A stretch of DNA of 64,000 nucleotides from Morella rubra (taxonomy: Eukaryota > Streptophyta > Magnoliopsida > Fagales > Myricaceae): the NCBI GenBank assembly GCA_003952965.2, contig CM025850.1:3363500-3427499 (forward strand), in the 5' to 3' direction. A program made the translations under genes and the position numbers. Shown here in pieces: positions 36,331 through 46,076 of the stretch (position 1 is the stretch's first letter; each line of letters opens with the position of its first letter). The notes beneath the pieces are model-generated. The model was not told the origin of the DNA, did not search any database, and worked only from the letters and a program-made list of their open reading frames with translations.

Positions 36331-37625
36331 AGAGAGGGGTGAATTGAGTTTATCAAAAACTTAGTCCTTTTTCGATAAAAACACAGATCTGAAAAATACC
36401 CGTTTTTAACAATTAAAAATGCAGATCTGAATGTGTATAATGCTAAGCAAAATATAAGCAATAATGATAAAGCATAAAGCACCACAAATATAGATATGGA
36501 ACAAAAATAAGAGAGATAGAGTTAGAGAGATGACACCGCAATTTTAGTGGTTCGGCCAACTCTTGCCTACGTCCACCCCCAAGCCTATTGATTTCCTTGG
36601 ACTTCCTTCACTATTCTCCAAATAGCAAATACACCTTAGCTTCGGGGTGCTAAGGAACCTTTACAAAGCGTTTTTCGAGCTCACGCTTCAACTCTCTCAC
36701 AAATCCCAAAACCCAAGGGATTTCTTCTACCTCACAAGTAGGACCAAGTGTTTTCCCAACACTCAAATGTTTTACAAAGATGGGTACAATGAAGAATGCT
36801 CACTAAGCCGAATATGCAAGTGAAAAGCTCAATAGATGTAAGAAGACAAGATTCTCAAAGGAAAGCTAAAGTTTGGTAGGTGGGAGCACAAGCTTTCTTG
36901 GTAGATGCGGTTTTCTCTTTTCTTCAAAGCACTTTCTCTCTCTAGAATTAGGGCAAGATTAATTGCAAATGTGTTGTCTCTTCTTCAAGAAATCTCTCTT
37001 TCTTTGGAGGATAGGTCATCAATGAAGAGCAAGAGGAAAAGATTCAACAATGAAAGCTTTGTCTTGAAGAATCAGCAAGGATTTCTTTGGATCTAGCTTT
37101 CTCTCTCTTTGGATGGATGATTTGAATGATGATCGCAAATCATTTACTTCTCTCTCTATCTCGTTCTTCTTATAGCCCTAGGTCTTCAACGGTCATCAAG
37201 TAGCTTTATTGTAATGGAGGGGTTCCAAAGTCTTTTTGAACCATTTTGGATGATCTGGCGTTGTTCCAGGATTTTTGCAAATTCGCACCATGTGTCGACA
37301 CATTGATGGTATGTGCTGACACATTAAAACTTGGCCTGGAAACATGCTCTCAGGTGTTAGCGCAATGTGTCGACACTTGTCTTCAATGTGTCAACACATT
37401 AAACATTTAGTCTGAAAATGTTGTCTACACCATAAATTCTGCATTCTGGAGTAAGTGCAATGTGTCGAACACTATGGTCAATGTGTCGACATTCAACACT
37501 TAGTCTGAAAAATTTGTTCTTTGACAGCACTACTCCATTTCAACATAAACACCTAAATATAAAAATTGATAATCAACTTGTGTAATGGTGTTCAAGTACA
37601 CTTAAAAATATTTAAAGAAATAACC
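36331..37625. repeat. Nested LTR-retrotransposon-derived repeat with AATGTGTCGACACATT palindromes
   Basis: The segment begins near AACCCAAGAGAGGGGTGAAT and contains TTTTAGTGGTTCGGCC and TGCCTACGTCCACCCC. I recall these phrases from non-coding parts of plant LTR retrotransposons, though I cannot confirm the family. At 37289-37495 it carries about seven full or partial copies of the perfect palindrome AATGTGTCGACACATT. No coding domain is present, and exact ends or a target duplication were not resolved. It lies between two parts of the CACTA element, so it is probably a nested insertion. Confidence 0.55.
37289..37495. repeat. Array of GTGTCGACAC palindromes
   Basis: Motifs related to AATGTGTCGACACATT (self-complementary, centred on a SalI-like GTCGAC core) occur in successive pairs separated by roughly 10-60 bp. 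Members include ATGTGTCGACACAT, ATGTGCTGACACAT, AATGTGTCGACACTT, AATGTGTCAACACATT and AATGTGTCGACATT. Variation is mostly at the centre or ends. Confidence 0.8.
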
Positions 37626-37813
37626 TTAATCTTTTGAAATATATTTTAGAAAAGTGGATGACAAGTAAAATCTAAAAGTCTCATGAATGGGTAAGTTGGT
37701 GGAACTGAGTTCTTTAAATGTTTAACCTTCCAGAAATATGCAAAATAGTCACCAAAACTTACTCGTGAATGGGTACTGGATGGAATGAGTTCTGCCAATG
37801 ACGCTCTTTCCCA

Positions 37814-37998
37814 GATCAGCATCCACATCAAAACACTCTGATTCTCTGCTCATCCGTCAGGGGTACCACCGGGAAACAGGGGTCAGGGCAGTTAAGAAAT
37901 CTACTTGTTATGTTGACCCTTACACTGCTGCACCTCAGGTTCTCTATCTACAGAGACTGTCAGTGCACAACAGCTGTCCTCCACACAAAACCCCTCTG
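37814..37998. repeat. Diverged partial copy of the CACTA first-exon region
   Basis: The words CAGGGGTACCACCGGGAAAC, GCTGCACCTCAGGT and CACACAAAACCCCTC recur in order at 38283-38460 (and in part at 40.2-40.6 kb). The spacing differs and many small deletions separate them. Probably a tandem duplication within the element or an assembly echo. Confidence 0.6.
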
Positions 37999-38456
37999 TC
38001 CACGGTACCTACCAGAAAAGGGTGAGGAACTTCTACGGGAGGCTCCTTAATTCCCCAAGAGTCATCCATGATCAGCTCGAACATGTTGGGAAATCTATCC
38101 GCGTCTGTGGCCCAGCAAGAGCATACACTGAGCTCTACTAAACTCGGTGGAATGCTGCCATCGACGTTCGGCGTCCAGATAAGGTGCAAAATCCACCAAA
38201 ACTCTGAACTCACTCTGATTATGCTGCCCACCACTGCAGAGGTCTTCCCAGTCATCAGCATCCACAGGTCGATGTCCTCTGCCATCAGGGGTACCGCCGG
38301 GAAGCAGGGGGTCTCGGGCCTCAGTGTAAGAAATCGGCAATGACGTCTGGAGAATAAGAACTGCAAGCCTCGCACCTCTAGCTGCACCTCAGGTGCTCAT
38401 CTACTGAGACGAGTGCACAGAAGAAATCTTGCACAAGTGTGTCCACACAAAACCCC

Positions 38457-38693
38457 TCAGTCCATGAGAGCTTGATGAAGAAATCTCTGGTACTCGAAGA
38501 GCTGGTAGAGGGAGTGCTCCTCGTACAATAGCTGGTCAAAATCAGAGAGCGTCACAGGACGCTCTTTGGCCACTGGCCGCCCCCTCAGGTACTCCATTCG
38601 CCTCTCCAAGGTCATCATTGGATCAGCGACTTCTGCTCTTGGGACGACGATCCCGTCCCGTTCTCGTGTGCGTGCGCGCTTAACTCCTGACAT
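38457..38693 (-). CDS. CACTA 5' open reading frame (unknown protein, 78 residues)
   Basis: A minus-strand ORF starts with a basic segment (MSGVKRARTRERDG) and continues with acidic and leucine-rich sequence (TLSDFDQLLYEEHSLYQLFE). It lies between the CACTA subterminal array and the transposase, where the first exon of En/Spm-type transcripts normally sits. It may encode the N-terminus of a TNPA-like or unrelated protein. No family was recognised. A shortened echo of the same sequence occurs at 40205-40560. Confidence 0.4.
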   Translation of the reverse strand: MSGVKRARTRERDGIVVPRAEVADPMMTLERRMEYLRGRPVAKERPVTLSDFDQLLYEEHSLYQLFEYQRFLHQALMD

Positions 38694-38830
38694 TTTATGT
38701 ACTGCAAAAGTTGTATATAAATATGTGTTAATAAGTAATCACAATAATGTATTACTTAAAAAAAAAAGTAATCACAATCACGTAATTATTAATGAAGTTG
38801 AAACAAAAAGCGATCCATCGCCATCCAAAG

Positions 38831-40033
38831 CGATCGATCACTAAATATACCAATCGATCGTTTATGTAACTGATCGATCGGTAAAATGAAAACGGGCGAT
38901 TTATAAAAACAACGATTGATCGTTAGTAATTAAGCAATCGATCGTGAAATGGCATCGATCAATCAATTTGACCGATCAAACACTATCGGTAAAACGACGC
39001 GTTTCGTGCACAGACGATCGATCGTCCGTGCAACCAAACGCACAGTATCACTAAGGGATCGATCGCCACAAAGACGATCAATCGCCAGTTAATCAAAACA
39101 CTGCGCTTCACATTGAAGCTTACCGATCGATCGCTTAGGTGTAAGCGATCGATCGATCACTTCAATTATACCGATCGATCAGTCCCGAATAAAACGCACA
39201 GTTTCGAGGGAACGATCGATTGTCCCATCCCAAATTCAGCAATCGATCGGTTATTTAACCGATCGATCATTGGACTTAGCACCTACAAAGTGATCGATCG
39301 CCTATTAAGGCGATCGATCGGTACGGGAACGAAGACACACAGACGTTACAAAACCCCAAAACAGGCCCAAAATCACCCAAAATTGATCCCAAAACAATCC
39401 TAAACTCTTAAAACATACATCAACATAAAATAAATTTTACGGACCTAAATGGATGATATAGCAAATTAGAAAACATAAACTAAAAATTCATAGTGAACAA
39501 CCGCTTAATATTGCTTAAAAAACAATATAAGTACGTACCTTTGACGTAGAAGACAATGAAGGATGATTCCACGCACTTTGGAGACAATGCAGCACGAAAT
39601 GGCTCCTTGAAATTTGAGAGGATTCGAGAGATTTTGTGGAGAGATAACTGGTAAAAATGACTTCGGCGGTTTCATATAATCGTTCGTGCCGATCGATCGG
39701 TAGTTAAGTGATGATCGATCGCTATGTTCTAACACATGGCATCTTTCCATTCGTTGAAACTACGATCGATCGCCAACCCAGTCATCGAACGACGATTCGA
39801 AAAAGTGACGGTTATGCGATTACCGATCGATCATCAATATATTTGCCGATCGATCGATTTTTCGTATTACTATACCGATCAATCGAAAGCCACGTGGTTA
39901 TTAATAACGATCGATCGGTATATAAACAACGATCAATCGGTTTGAGTGACGACGTAAATTCAAAAACTCTTTGCATTTAGTGACGGAGCATTTCGTCACA
40001 AAAGGATCAATCGGTGTATAACCGATCGATCGG
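38831..40033. repeat. CACTA subterminal array of CGATCGATCG palindromes forming hairpin pairs
   Basis: About 25-30 occurrences of CGATCGATCG or one-mismatch variants were seen. Many are paired as perfect inverted repeats around a 4-6 base loop. Examples are 39124-39136 with 39143-39155 (13-bp arms), 39242-39252 with 39257-39267 (11-bp arms) and 39292-39302 with 39309-39319 (11-bp arms). The arm-end bases next to the loop differ between hairpins but stay complementary (GCTT/AAGC, GGTT/AACC, GCC/GGC). In En/Spm-type elements subterminal repeats bind the element's own DNA-binding protein, so these are candidate transposase-complex sites. Confidence 0.85.
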
Positions 40034-40204
40034 TGTGACGAAACTTTTCGTTACCAAAAAAATTAACTTTTAGTGATGACAATTTTATTTCGTCACAAAT
40101 AAAACCTTTAGTGACGATAGTTTCTCACGAAAAAACCTTTTTTAGTGACGAAAATAGCATTTCGCTTTTAGTTTGATGTGAATCGACGTAAATTTCATCA
40201 CCTT

Positions 40205-40734
40205 AAACCACTGCAGAGGTCTTCCTAGTCATCAGCGTAGTCCTGCTCTGATATCGGGGGTAGTGGGGCTCTTTTGAAATTGACGTCTACCGAGAATAAG
40301 AACTGCGTACCTCAGGTGCTCTATCGACTGAGACGAGTGCACAGAAGAAATATGCGTGTCCACCGAAGAAATCGACTCGAAGAGCTGTAGAGGGAGTGCT
40401 CCTCGTACAACTGGTCAAAATCAGAGAGCGTCACAGTCACCCGCCCCCTCAAAATTCGCCTCTCCAAGGTCATCATTGGATCTTTTACGATGATCCCGAT
40501 TCTCGAACTCCTGACATTTTATGTATACTGCGTCACAATAACGTATTAAACACTCACGTTTATTAATGAAGTTGAAACGATAAAATTAAAATGATTCCTC
40601 ACGAAAAAACCTTTCACTAGTGACGAAAATATCAATCCATTTGACCGATTATCATTTCACACAGACGATCAAAAATTAGCTTTTAGTGACGAAATTCAAT
40701 TTGTCACCACCAGAATTTTTTCACTAAAAGTCAA
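40205..40734. repeat. Shortened echo of CACTA sequence 38.2-40.2 kb
   Basis: Runs identical to 38223-38705 (CACTGCAGAGGTCTTCC, GAGAATAAGAACTGC, GGGAGTGCTCCTCGTACAA, CTGGTCAAAATCAGAGAGCGTCACAG, CTCCAAGGTCATCATTGGATC, CTCCTGACATTTTATGTA) occur in the same order. Many 5-40 base pieces are missing but few bases are substituted. The tail (40560-40700) is a similarly pruned version of the palindrome and TTTAGTGACGAAA region. Confidence 0.75.
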
Positions 40735-40746
40735 TTTTTAGTAGTG
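40735..40746 (-). repeat. CACTA terminal inverted repeat (5' end of the element)
   Basis: TTTTTAGTAGTG on the plus strand equals CACTACTAAAAA on the minus strand. Outward flank is ATAGTGAAGACC, which belongs to the resistance gene. The three-base target duplication cannot be tested because the other end is not present. Confidence 0.75.
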
Positions 40747-42396
40747 ATAGTGAAGACCAGCTAGAAGCATTGGCAGGAGGCACCGATTGGTTTGGCCAAG
40801 GAAGCAGAATTATTTTTACAAGCAGAGATAGTCATTTGTTGAAGAGTTATGGAGGGAAAGATATATATCTTTATGAGGTTGAAGGGTTGAATCATAATGA
40901 TGCTTTGCAACTTTTTAGCTTATCAGCCTTCAAACAACCTTATCCTGGAGAAAACTACGAGGATATGTCTAAGGTCTTTGTGGATTATGCTCAAGGCCTT
41001 CCTTTAGCTCTTAAAATTTTGGGTTCCTTTTTGTTTGGTAGGTATATAAACAAAAGAGTGACGACGTGGAGTGACGGAACAAAATGAACGATCAATCGGT
41101 ATGACCGATCGAACGAAACTTTTCGTCACAAAAAATTACTTTTAGTGACAAATTTTATTTCGTAAAACCTTTAGTGATAGAAAAAACCTTTTTTAGTGAC
41201 AAAAATAGCATTTAGCTTTTATGATTCTTCAAAAAGTCAAGTTGATAGTGAAGACCAGGCATTAGCAAAGGACTTATTTTTACAAGCAGAGATAATTTGT
41301 TGAAGAGTTGTATATATCTTTATGAGGTTGAAGGGTTGAATCATAATGATGCATGTTTCTTCCATGGAGAGGTATTGGATAACATACTGTACGATATACT
41401 GGAAAGTTTTGGTTACTATCCAGGCATCAACATTTGTGTTCTTGAGGAGAAATCTCTTGTATCCATCTCACGTGGAAGATTGATGATGCATGGTTTGCTA
41501 AGAAAACTGGGTCAGGATATAGTTCATCGTGAATCCCCTTAAGAACCCGGCCTACGTAGTCGATTATGGTGTTGGGATGATGTTCTTCACATTTTGAAAA
41601 ATAATACTGTAAGTGGATCACTAGTCTAGGAAGTATATTTTTATATTAATTGTTTTGATTAAATATTTTTCAGTGCATCACTCATGCTATTATTGTTCTT
41701 GGTTAACAGGGAACAAATGTTGTTGAAGGCATAGTCTTCAACTTACCTCTTCTGAAAGAGGAACGATTGAGTGTTGAAGGCTTCTCAAGGATGACAAAAT
41801 TGAAAATTCTTAAGATTGGAACTATAAGTGTCATAAGAAACTTTTTTGAAGTTTATGACATGTTAAGGACAATGAAATGGTTAGGAGATCCTTTAAAATC
41901 CTTGTCAACCTCTGAATTACGCATCATGGAACTGTGTGGATATCCTTTGGGAAACTTGCTGACCAATCTCAAACTAAATAATCTTATTAAACTCAGCATG
42001 CGGTACAGCAGGATCACAAAATTGTGGGAGGGAACTAAGGTTTGCTTTTTCTTCTCTTCCTCTTCTTGTGATTTTTACATTAGTTCCTTTGTTCTTAGCT
42101 TTGGTCAATTATTTATTTGTATTTAACAGAGTTTAAGCAATTTGAAAGGCATTGACTTGAGATGGTCTGGACACTTAATAGAGATACCAGACTTAAGTGG
42201 AGCTCCAAATCTTGAGAGACTAAATCTTGAAGGTTGCAAAAATTTGACGAAGGTCTATCCAGATATTGGAATCCACAAGCGGCTTAAAGAATTGACTCTA
42301 AGCAATTGCAAAAGTCTTGAAAGCCTTCCAGAGGAGATAAACTTGGAATCTGTTAAAGTGATTAATCTTTACTTTATTAGATTAACCAAGTTTTAA
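40747..42396 (+). pseudogene. TIR-NBS-LRR (TNL)-class resistance gene remnant
   Basis: Successive plus-strand pieces follow the TNL order. 40747-41043 gives the NB-ARC region after kinase-2 (GSRIIFTSRDSHLL, YEVEGLNHNDALQLFSLSAF, YAQGLPLALKILGSFLFG). 41372-41608 gives the ARC2 end (EKSLVSISRGRLMMHGLLRK, LRSRLWCWDDVLHILKNNT) with an in-frame TAA inside the usual RESPxEPG motif at about 41539. The exon 41710-42039 (GTNVVEGIVF, RMTKLKILKI) and the exon 42130-42396 give leucine-rich repeats (IPDLSGAPNLERLNLEGCKN, ESLPEEINLESVKV) ending in a stop. The TIR domain and P-loop are absent. The CACTA end lies at the start of the kinase-2/RNBS-B boundary. Full proteins of this class (about 1000 residues) act as intracellular pathogen sensors; this one is non-functional. 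Confidence 0.88.
41050..41370. repeat. Shortened echoes of the CACTA end and of the TNL segment
   Basis: 41050-41222 repeats the words of about 39950-40160 in order with internal pieces missing (CGATCAATCGGT, AAACTTTTCGT, TTTAGTGACAAA). 41237-41370 repeats 40729-40905 likewise (ATAGTGAAGACCAG, TTATTTTTACAAGCAGAGAT, TTGTTGAAGAGTT, CTTTATGAGGTTGAAGGG). Substitutions are few compared with deletions. Confidence 0.75.
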
Positions 42397-43159
42397 CAGA
42401 GTAGATAAAGGTAAATATTAAATAAACGAACCCTAATGCTCCATATGACACCTTGAAATTGGGTCTGGTAATGTACGTGTAGGTAGGCATGAGAGAAACC
42501 TGACCATGGAAGGAAGGTGTTTACACCTTTTGCGGAGCTGGCAGCGCCGAAAGCTGAAAATTAAATATTCGCCATGCCGAGTCATCTGACCGCACCTTCC
42601 TAGCCTTGCCAACGGCAATAATTTGCTTGTTTGTCTTTCGAGAAGGGTTTCGAATTTTGGCTTTAGACTTTCGAGACTGTTTTCAATAGAAACTTGCATA
42701 TAAGGTATAACCTGTCATTTAACTAAAATGAAATTGTAATATTGGTGGTAGAGTGGAAAATTAGATCAGAAATTACTCAATCCGTAATTTTAACTACTCA
42801 ATAAGCTTCCTAATTCCCATGATCAATTGCTGCTGTATATATATTCTTGCAAGTTCACTTGTTTGCGCTGCTTGTATTACTAGCGGAATGTTTCTCCAAA
42901 TTGCATTCTAATCGGGACGAAAATGATATTTGTGCCGAAAAGTTAAATATTTTTTAGATGAATTTTTATTTTTATCCCGGAAAGGATGCTTTTTAGACAC
43001 TAATTTGTGTTTATATTAAAGTATATATATATATATATACTAAATAGTACACTTTTATTATAATATGGAAGTTTCCTTGAAATAGGGAATCCCTTTTGTA
43101 GGTAAGAAGGAAAAAGAAAATATTTTTTTTCTAGTTAATTTGGGAAAAAGAGAAAGGAT

Positions 43160-43362
43160 TAGTTTGTTTAATATTTGTCTTTATCTATTGACTACTGTGT
43201 TCAGAGTCACCACCTACCCAATTTAAAAAGCCTTAAAATTTTTAAAATTATAAAAAAAAAAAAAACGTATTCCTCCTTTTTAAGTGCTCTATTAAAACTT
43301 GGTTAATCTAATAACATGGTCATTGTTTTATTTTCTCCAATAAAGATAAGAGGAGTGGGTGT
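43160..43362. repeat. ~200-bp direct repeat, copy 1
   Basis: The segment from TAGTTTGTTTAATATTTGTC through AAAGATAAGAGGAGTGGGTG recurs at 43540-43742 with roughly 93% identity. A third partial copy lies at 44216-44294. All lie inside the inverted-repeat-bounded region. Confidence 0.85.
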
Positions 43363-43539
43363 TGACGTGTTCGTGCATTCCGTTAGAAGGGTAAATAGAA
43401 GAGTGACGGAAAGACCAAATCGTCACAAGGATAAGGACTAAAAAAAGTAGGCCTAGTGACTATTTTGTCATTAGGATCAAAGCCTAGTGACCAAATTACC
43501 AATTTTTCTATTTTTTAATTCAATAATGGAGCATTATGG

Positions 43540-43742
43540 TTAGTTTCTTTAATATTTGTCTTTATCTACTGACTACTGTATTCAGAGTCACCACCTAACC
43601 CAAGTTAAAAAGTCTTTAAGTTTTTTAAAAATTCAAAAAAAAAAAAAACTTATTCCTCCTTTTTAAGTGCTCTGTTAAAACTTGGTTAATCTAATAACAT
43701 GGTCATTGTTTATTTTCCCCAATAAAGATAAGAGGAGTGGGT
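43540..43742. repeat. ~200-bp direct repeat, copy 2
   Basis: Copy of 43160-43362. The unit-to-unit distance is 380 bp. Confidence 0.85.
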
Positions 43743-44215
43743 GCATGCCTTATTTGCAATGATTCGCTTGTAATGCAGCATATGCTCTCGTTTGTTTAAT
43801 ATCGGTCTTAATTGAGTGTCTATATCATTCTCCTACACCTACTCTATCACCTAATCCAATATAAAAGGCTTAAGTTCTAATCCAATAATCGAGCATATAG
43901 ATTCGTTTGTTAAATATTTACGCTAATTAATATAATGATCACTGTATCAACATATGTCTTAACTCGTATGTTATAGTAAAAACTAGTAGTCTTTTTCCAA
44001 TCATGTCTTCTCTATCTTCCTTTCCCTTTCCCCTAAATTAATTAAGAAAAACATTGTTTCAGTACCCAATTTAAAAGCACTTACAGACAAAACTAAACCA
44101 GCTAACAAATAAATTAATGAACCTACCGGCCAAGGAGTTCAACCGTAGCAGAGCTCGAAGTTTATATATTAAGTCTCCGTTTTGCTCTTTTGTGTCTCCT
44201 TCCTCCTTGTCATGA

Positions 44216-44294
44216 AGTGCTCTTTTAAAACTTGGTTAATCTAATAAAATGGTTATTGTTTATTTTCCCCAACAAAGATAAGAGAAGTGGGTGC
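44216..44294. repeat. ~200-bp direct repeat, partial copy 3
   Basis: Contains only the last ~80 bp of the unit (GTGCTCTTTTAAAACTTGGT to GAGAAGTGGGTG). Confidence 0.8.
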
Positions 44295-45192
44295 ATGTTT
44301 CAATTATTTATGTTGGCATAACGAGGTACATCATCGCATAAAGTCGACCGACCACAACTTTAATATTCGATGTATTTGCTTTCCCGAGACTAGTGTGTTC
44401 TTTTTTTTTATCAATTTTCCACGTTGTTGCAAGGGCAGGGACTTAATCCAGGCTGAGGAAATGGCCCGTTGAGCAAGGCCATGCGCAGTACTGCGCACGA
44501 GATTTGGTGCTGTGTAGTACTAGAACGAGACCAATTGTCGTGATGAATGATGATGAAGCTGAGAACAAATGTTGGAAATAAGTGAAGAAGATTTCCAACA
44601 GCTGTAGAGAGCAGGGTTTATCAGAGACTGATAAGTAAGGAGAGAATCTCCCTCCAAAATTATAGTACGAGGGGGGACAAGGAGGCCCAGCTGGAGACGG
44701 CAAAAGCCTCACTTGTTTCTTCATGAATAATATTGAGTTTCTTCGGTTCTCTTGTTAGGATAAATAATAGCTTTTTAGGATAAATTCTTTTGAAAGTTCA
44801 AAAATTAGTCCTAAAAGCACCCTTTTCGGGATAAAAATAAAAATTCGGCCCAAAAATATTTATCTTTTAGGGACAAATATCAATTTCATCCCGGAAAGAA
44901 TGAAATTTTTTTGGGAAACATTCCTCCGGTAATATAAGCAGTGCAAACAGGGAAGTGAATTTGCAAGAAAATTATTATCCACATATACAGCAGCAATTAA
45001 TTAATAGGAAGAAAGCTTATTGACATAACTGATTGGGTAATTTCTCACCTAATTTTCCACGCTCTACCACCATTACAAATTCATTTTAGTTAAATGAAAG
45101 GGTATACCATATATGCAAGTTTTGATTGGAAAATAGTCTTGAAAGTCTAAAGCCAAAATTCGAAACCCTTCTCGAAAGACAAACAAGCACAG

Positions 45193-46076
45193 ATTCTCAA
45201 ACAAACCAAAATCCGAGAGTAAGCTTCTGGAGAGCCATAAGGCTTGCGAATTAAAATAAAAAGAGAAATAATATTATTTTGGGTCCTGGTATGAAAATCG
45301 AAAAAAGTTTAAAATTCATGTTTGTATTTAAATTTTTTTAAAAGTTCCAAAATTTTACAATTTTAGCTTTGCAAACGTGTTCATAATTTTGTTAATCAAA
45401 TAATGGGCACATGGATTAGTTTGTTTAATATTTTTCTTTATCTACAGTGATCACTCCTTGTCTAGTCTCCCTGGCTTTGTGTGATTAGTCGAGGGTGAAA
45501 TCTCTTATTAAAACCAATTAAATTTTTTTTGGGGTAATTAGGGAAACCACCTGATCTGACTCACCGACCCGTCGGAGTCGGATAGTTTTTATAGAAAAAA
45601 AAAAAATCGTTTTTCGGTTCGAACTCAGATATCCGGATATAAATCTGGTTTTCACCGACCCAACCCGAATCCTGGGTTTTAGTTAAACATGCGTTTAACT
45701 TCCCCCTTCTCCTTTCTTCGCGTTTCAGACTTTCAGCCGCCCTTCTCATTTTCAATTTCACTCTCCTAACTCCCAAGTCCCAGCCTACAGCTCCCTCCGA
45801 AAAAAAACTAACCCCAACACTTAACAATGAGATCTTGCCCATTGCTACTGCCGTCTTCCCCCCCCCCCCCCTCTCGAGCCGCTGCCACCAAGTTCTCCTT
45901 GCCCAGTTCGTCACCTCTGGCCATTGAAATTTCCAGCCTCTACTCTTCTTCGATGGGAAATTTCGGCCAGCCTCTGCTCCTGCTCGGATAGCTCACACGT
46001 CGCGCTTCCTTAGTAGTAGGTCCACAGTGCCATAAGTCTCCAATGTAAGCTACTCTGTCGTCTCTCTCCTCTCATT
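45193..46076. other. Intergenic DNA with a poly-C run
   Basis: No gene was recognised. A long open minus-strand frame (45561-45914) has unusual composition and no known motif, so I do not call it. A homopolymer of about 13 C lies near 45860. Confidence 0.4.

Larger units (their letters stand above)
31620..40746 (-). mobile_element. CACTA (En/Spm) DNA transposon, degenerate, minus strand
   Basis: The right terminus ends TTTTTAGTAGTG at 40735-40746, i.e. CACTACTAAAAA read on the minus strand, the hallmark CACTA terminus. Leftward from there come the subterminal palindrome array (38.8-40.0 kb), a first ORF (38457-38693), a TNP2-type transposase pseudogene (32516-36053) and a Ptta/En/Spm-type second ORF region (31.7-32.3 kb). 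The opposite terminus was not found and probably lies in the gap. A separate repeat appears nested at about 36.3-37.6 kb. The apparent length is at least 9 kb. Frameshifts indicate it is no longer autonomous. Confidence 0.85.
42622..45192. mobile_element. 2.6-kb region bounded by ~390-bp inverted repeats
   Basis: The left arm (about 42622-43012) and right arm (about 44797-45192) are reverse complements at roughly 80-85%. Examples are TTTCGAGAAGGGTTTCGAAT against ATTCGAAACCCTTCTCGAAA, and TTTTTATTTTTATCCCGGAA against the matching right-arm segment. The interior (43013-44796) has no transposase. Long terminal inverted repeats with a non-coding interior suggest a Mutator-like non-autonomous or foldback element. 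The target duplication was not resolved because the outer ends are diverged. Confidence 0.6.

Noticed and set aside
39113-39980. Plus-strand ORFs rich in DRSxxR-type repeats across the palindrome array
   Set aside because: They are low-complexity translations of CGATCGATCG and open by composition only.
38831-40033. CRISPR-like array of regularly recurring repeats
   Set aside because: Spacing is irregular, repeats are palindromic and inverted in pairs, and the context is a plant CACTA transposon.
45561-45914. 117-codon minus-strand ORF with a glycine-rich start
   Set aside because: The glycines come from a poly-C homopolymer, there is no domain, and the composition suggests non-coding sequence.
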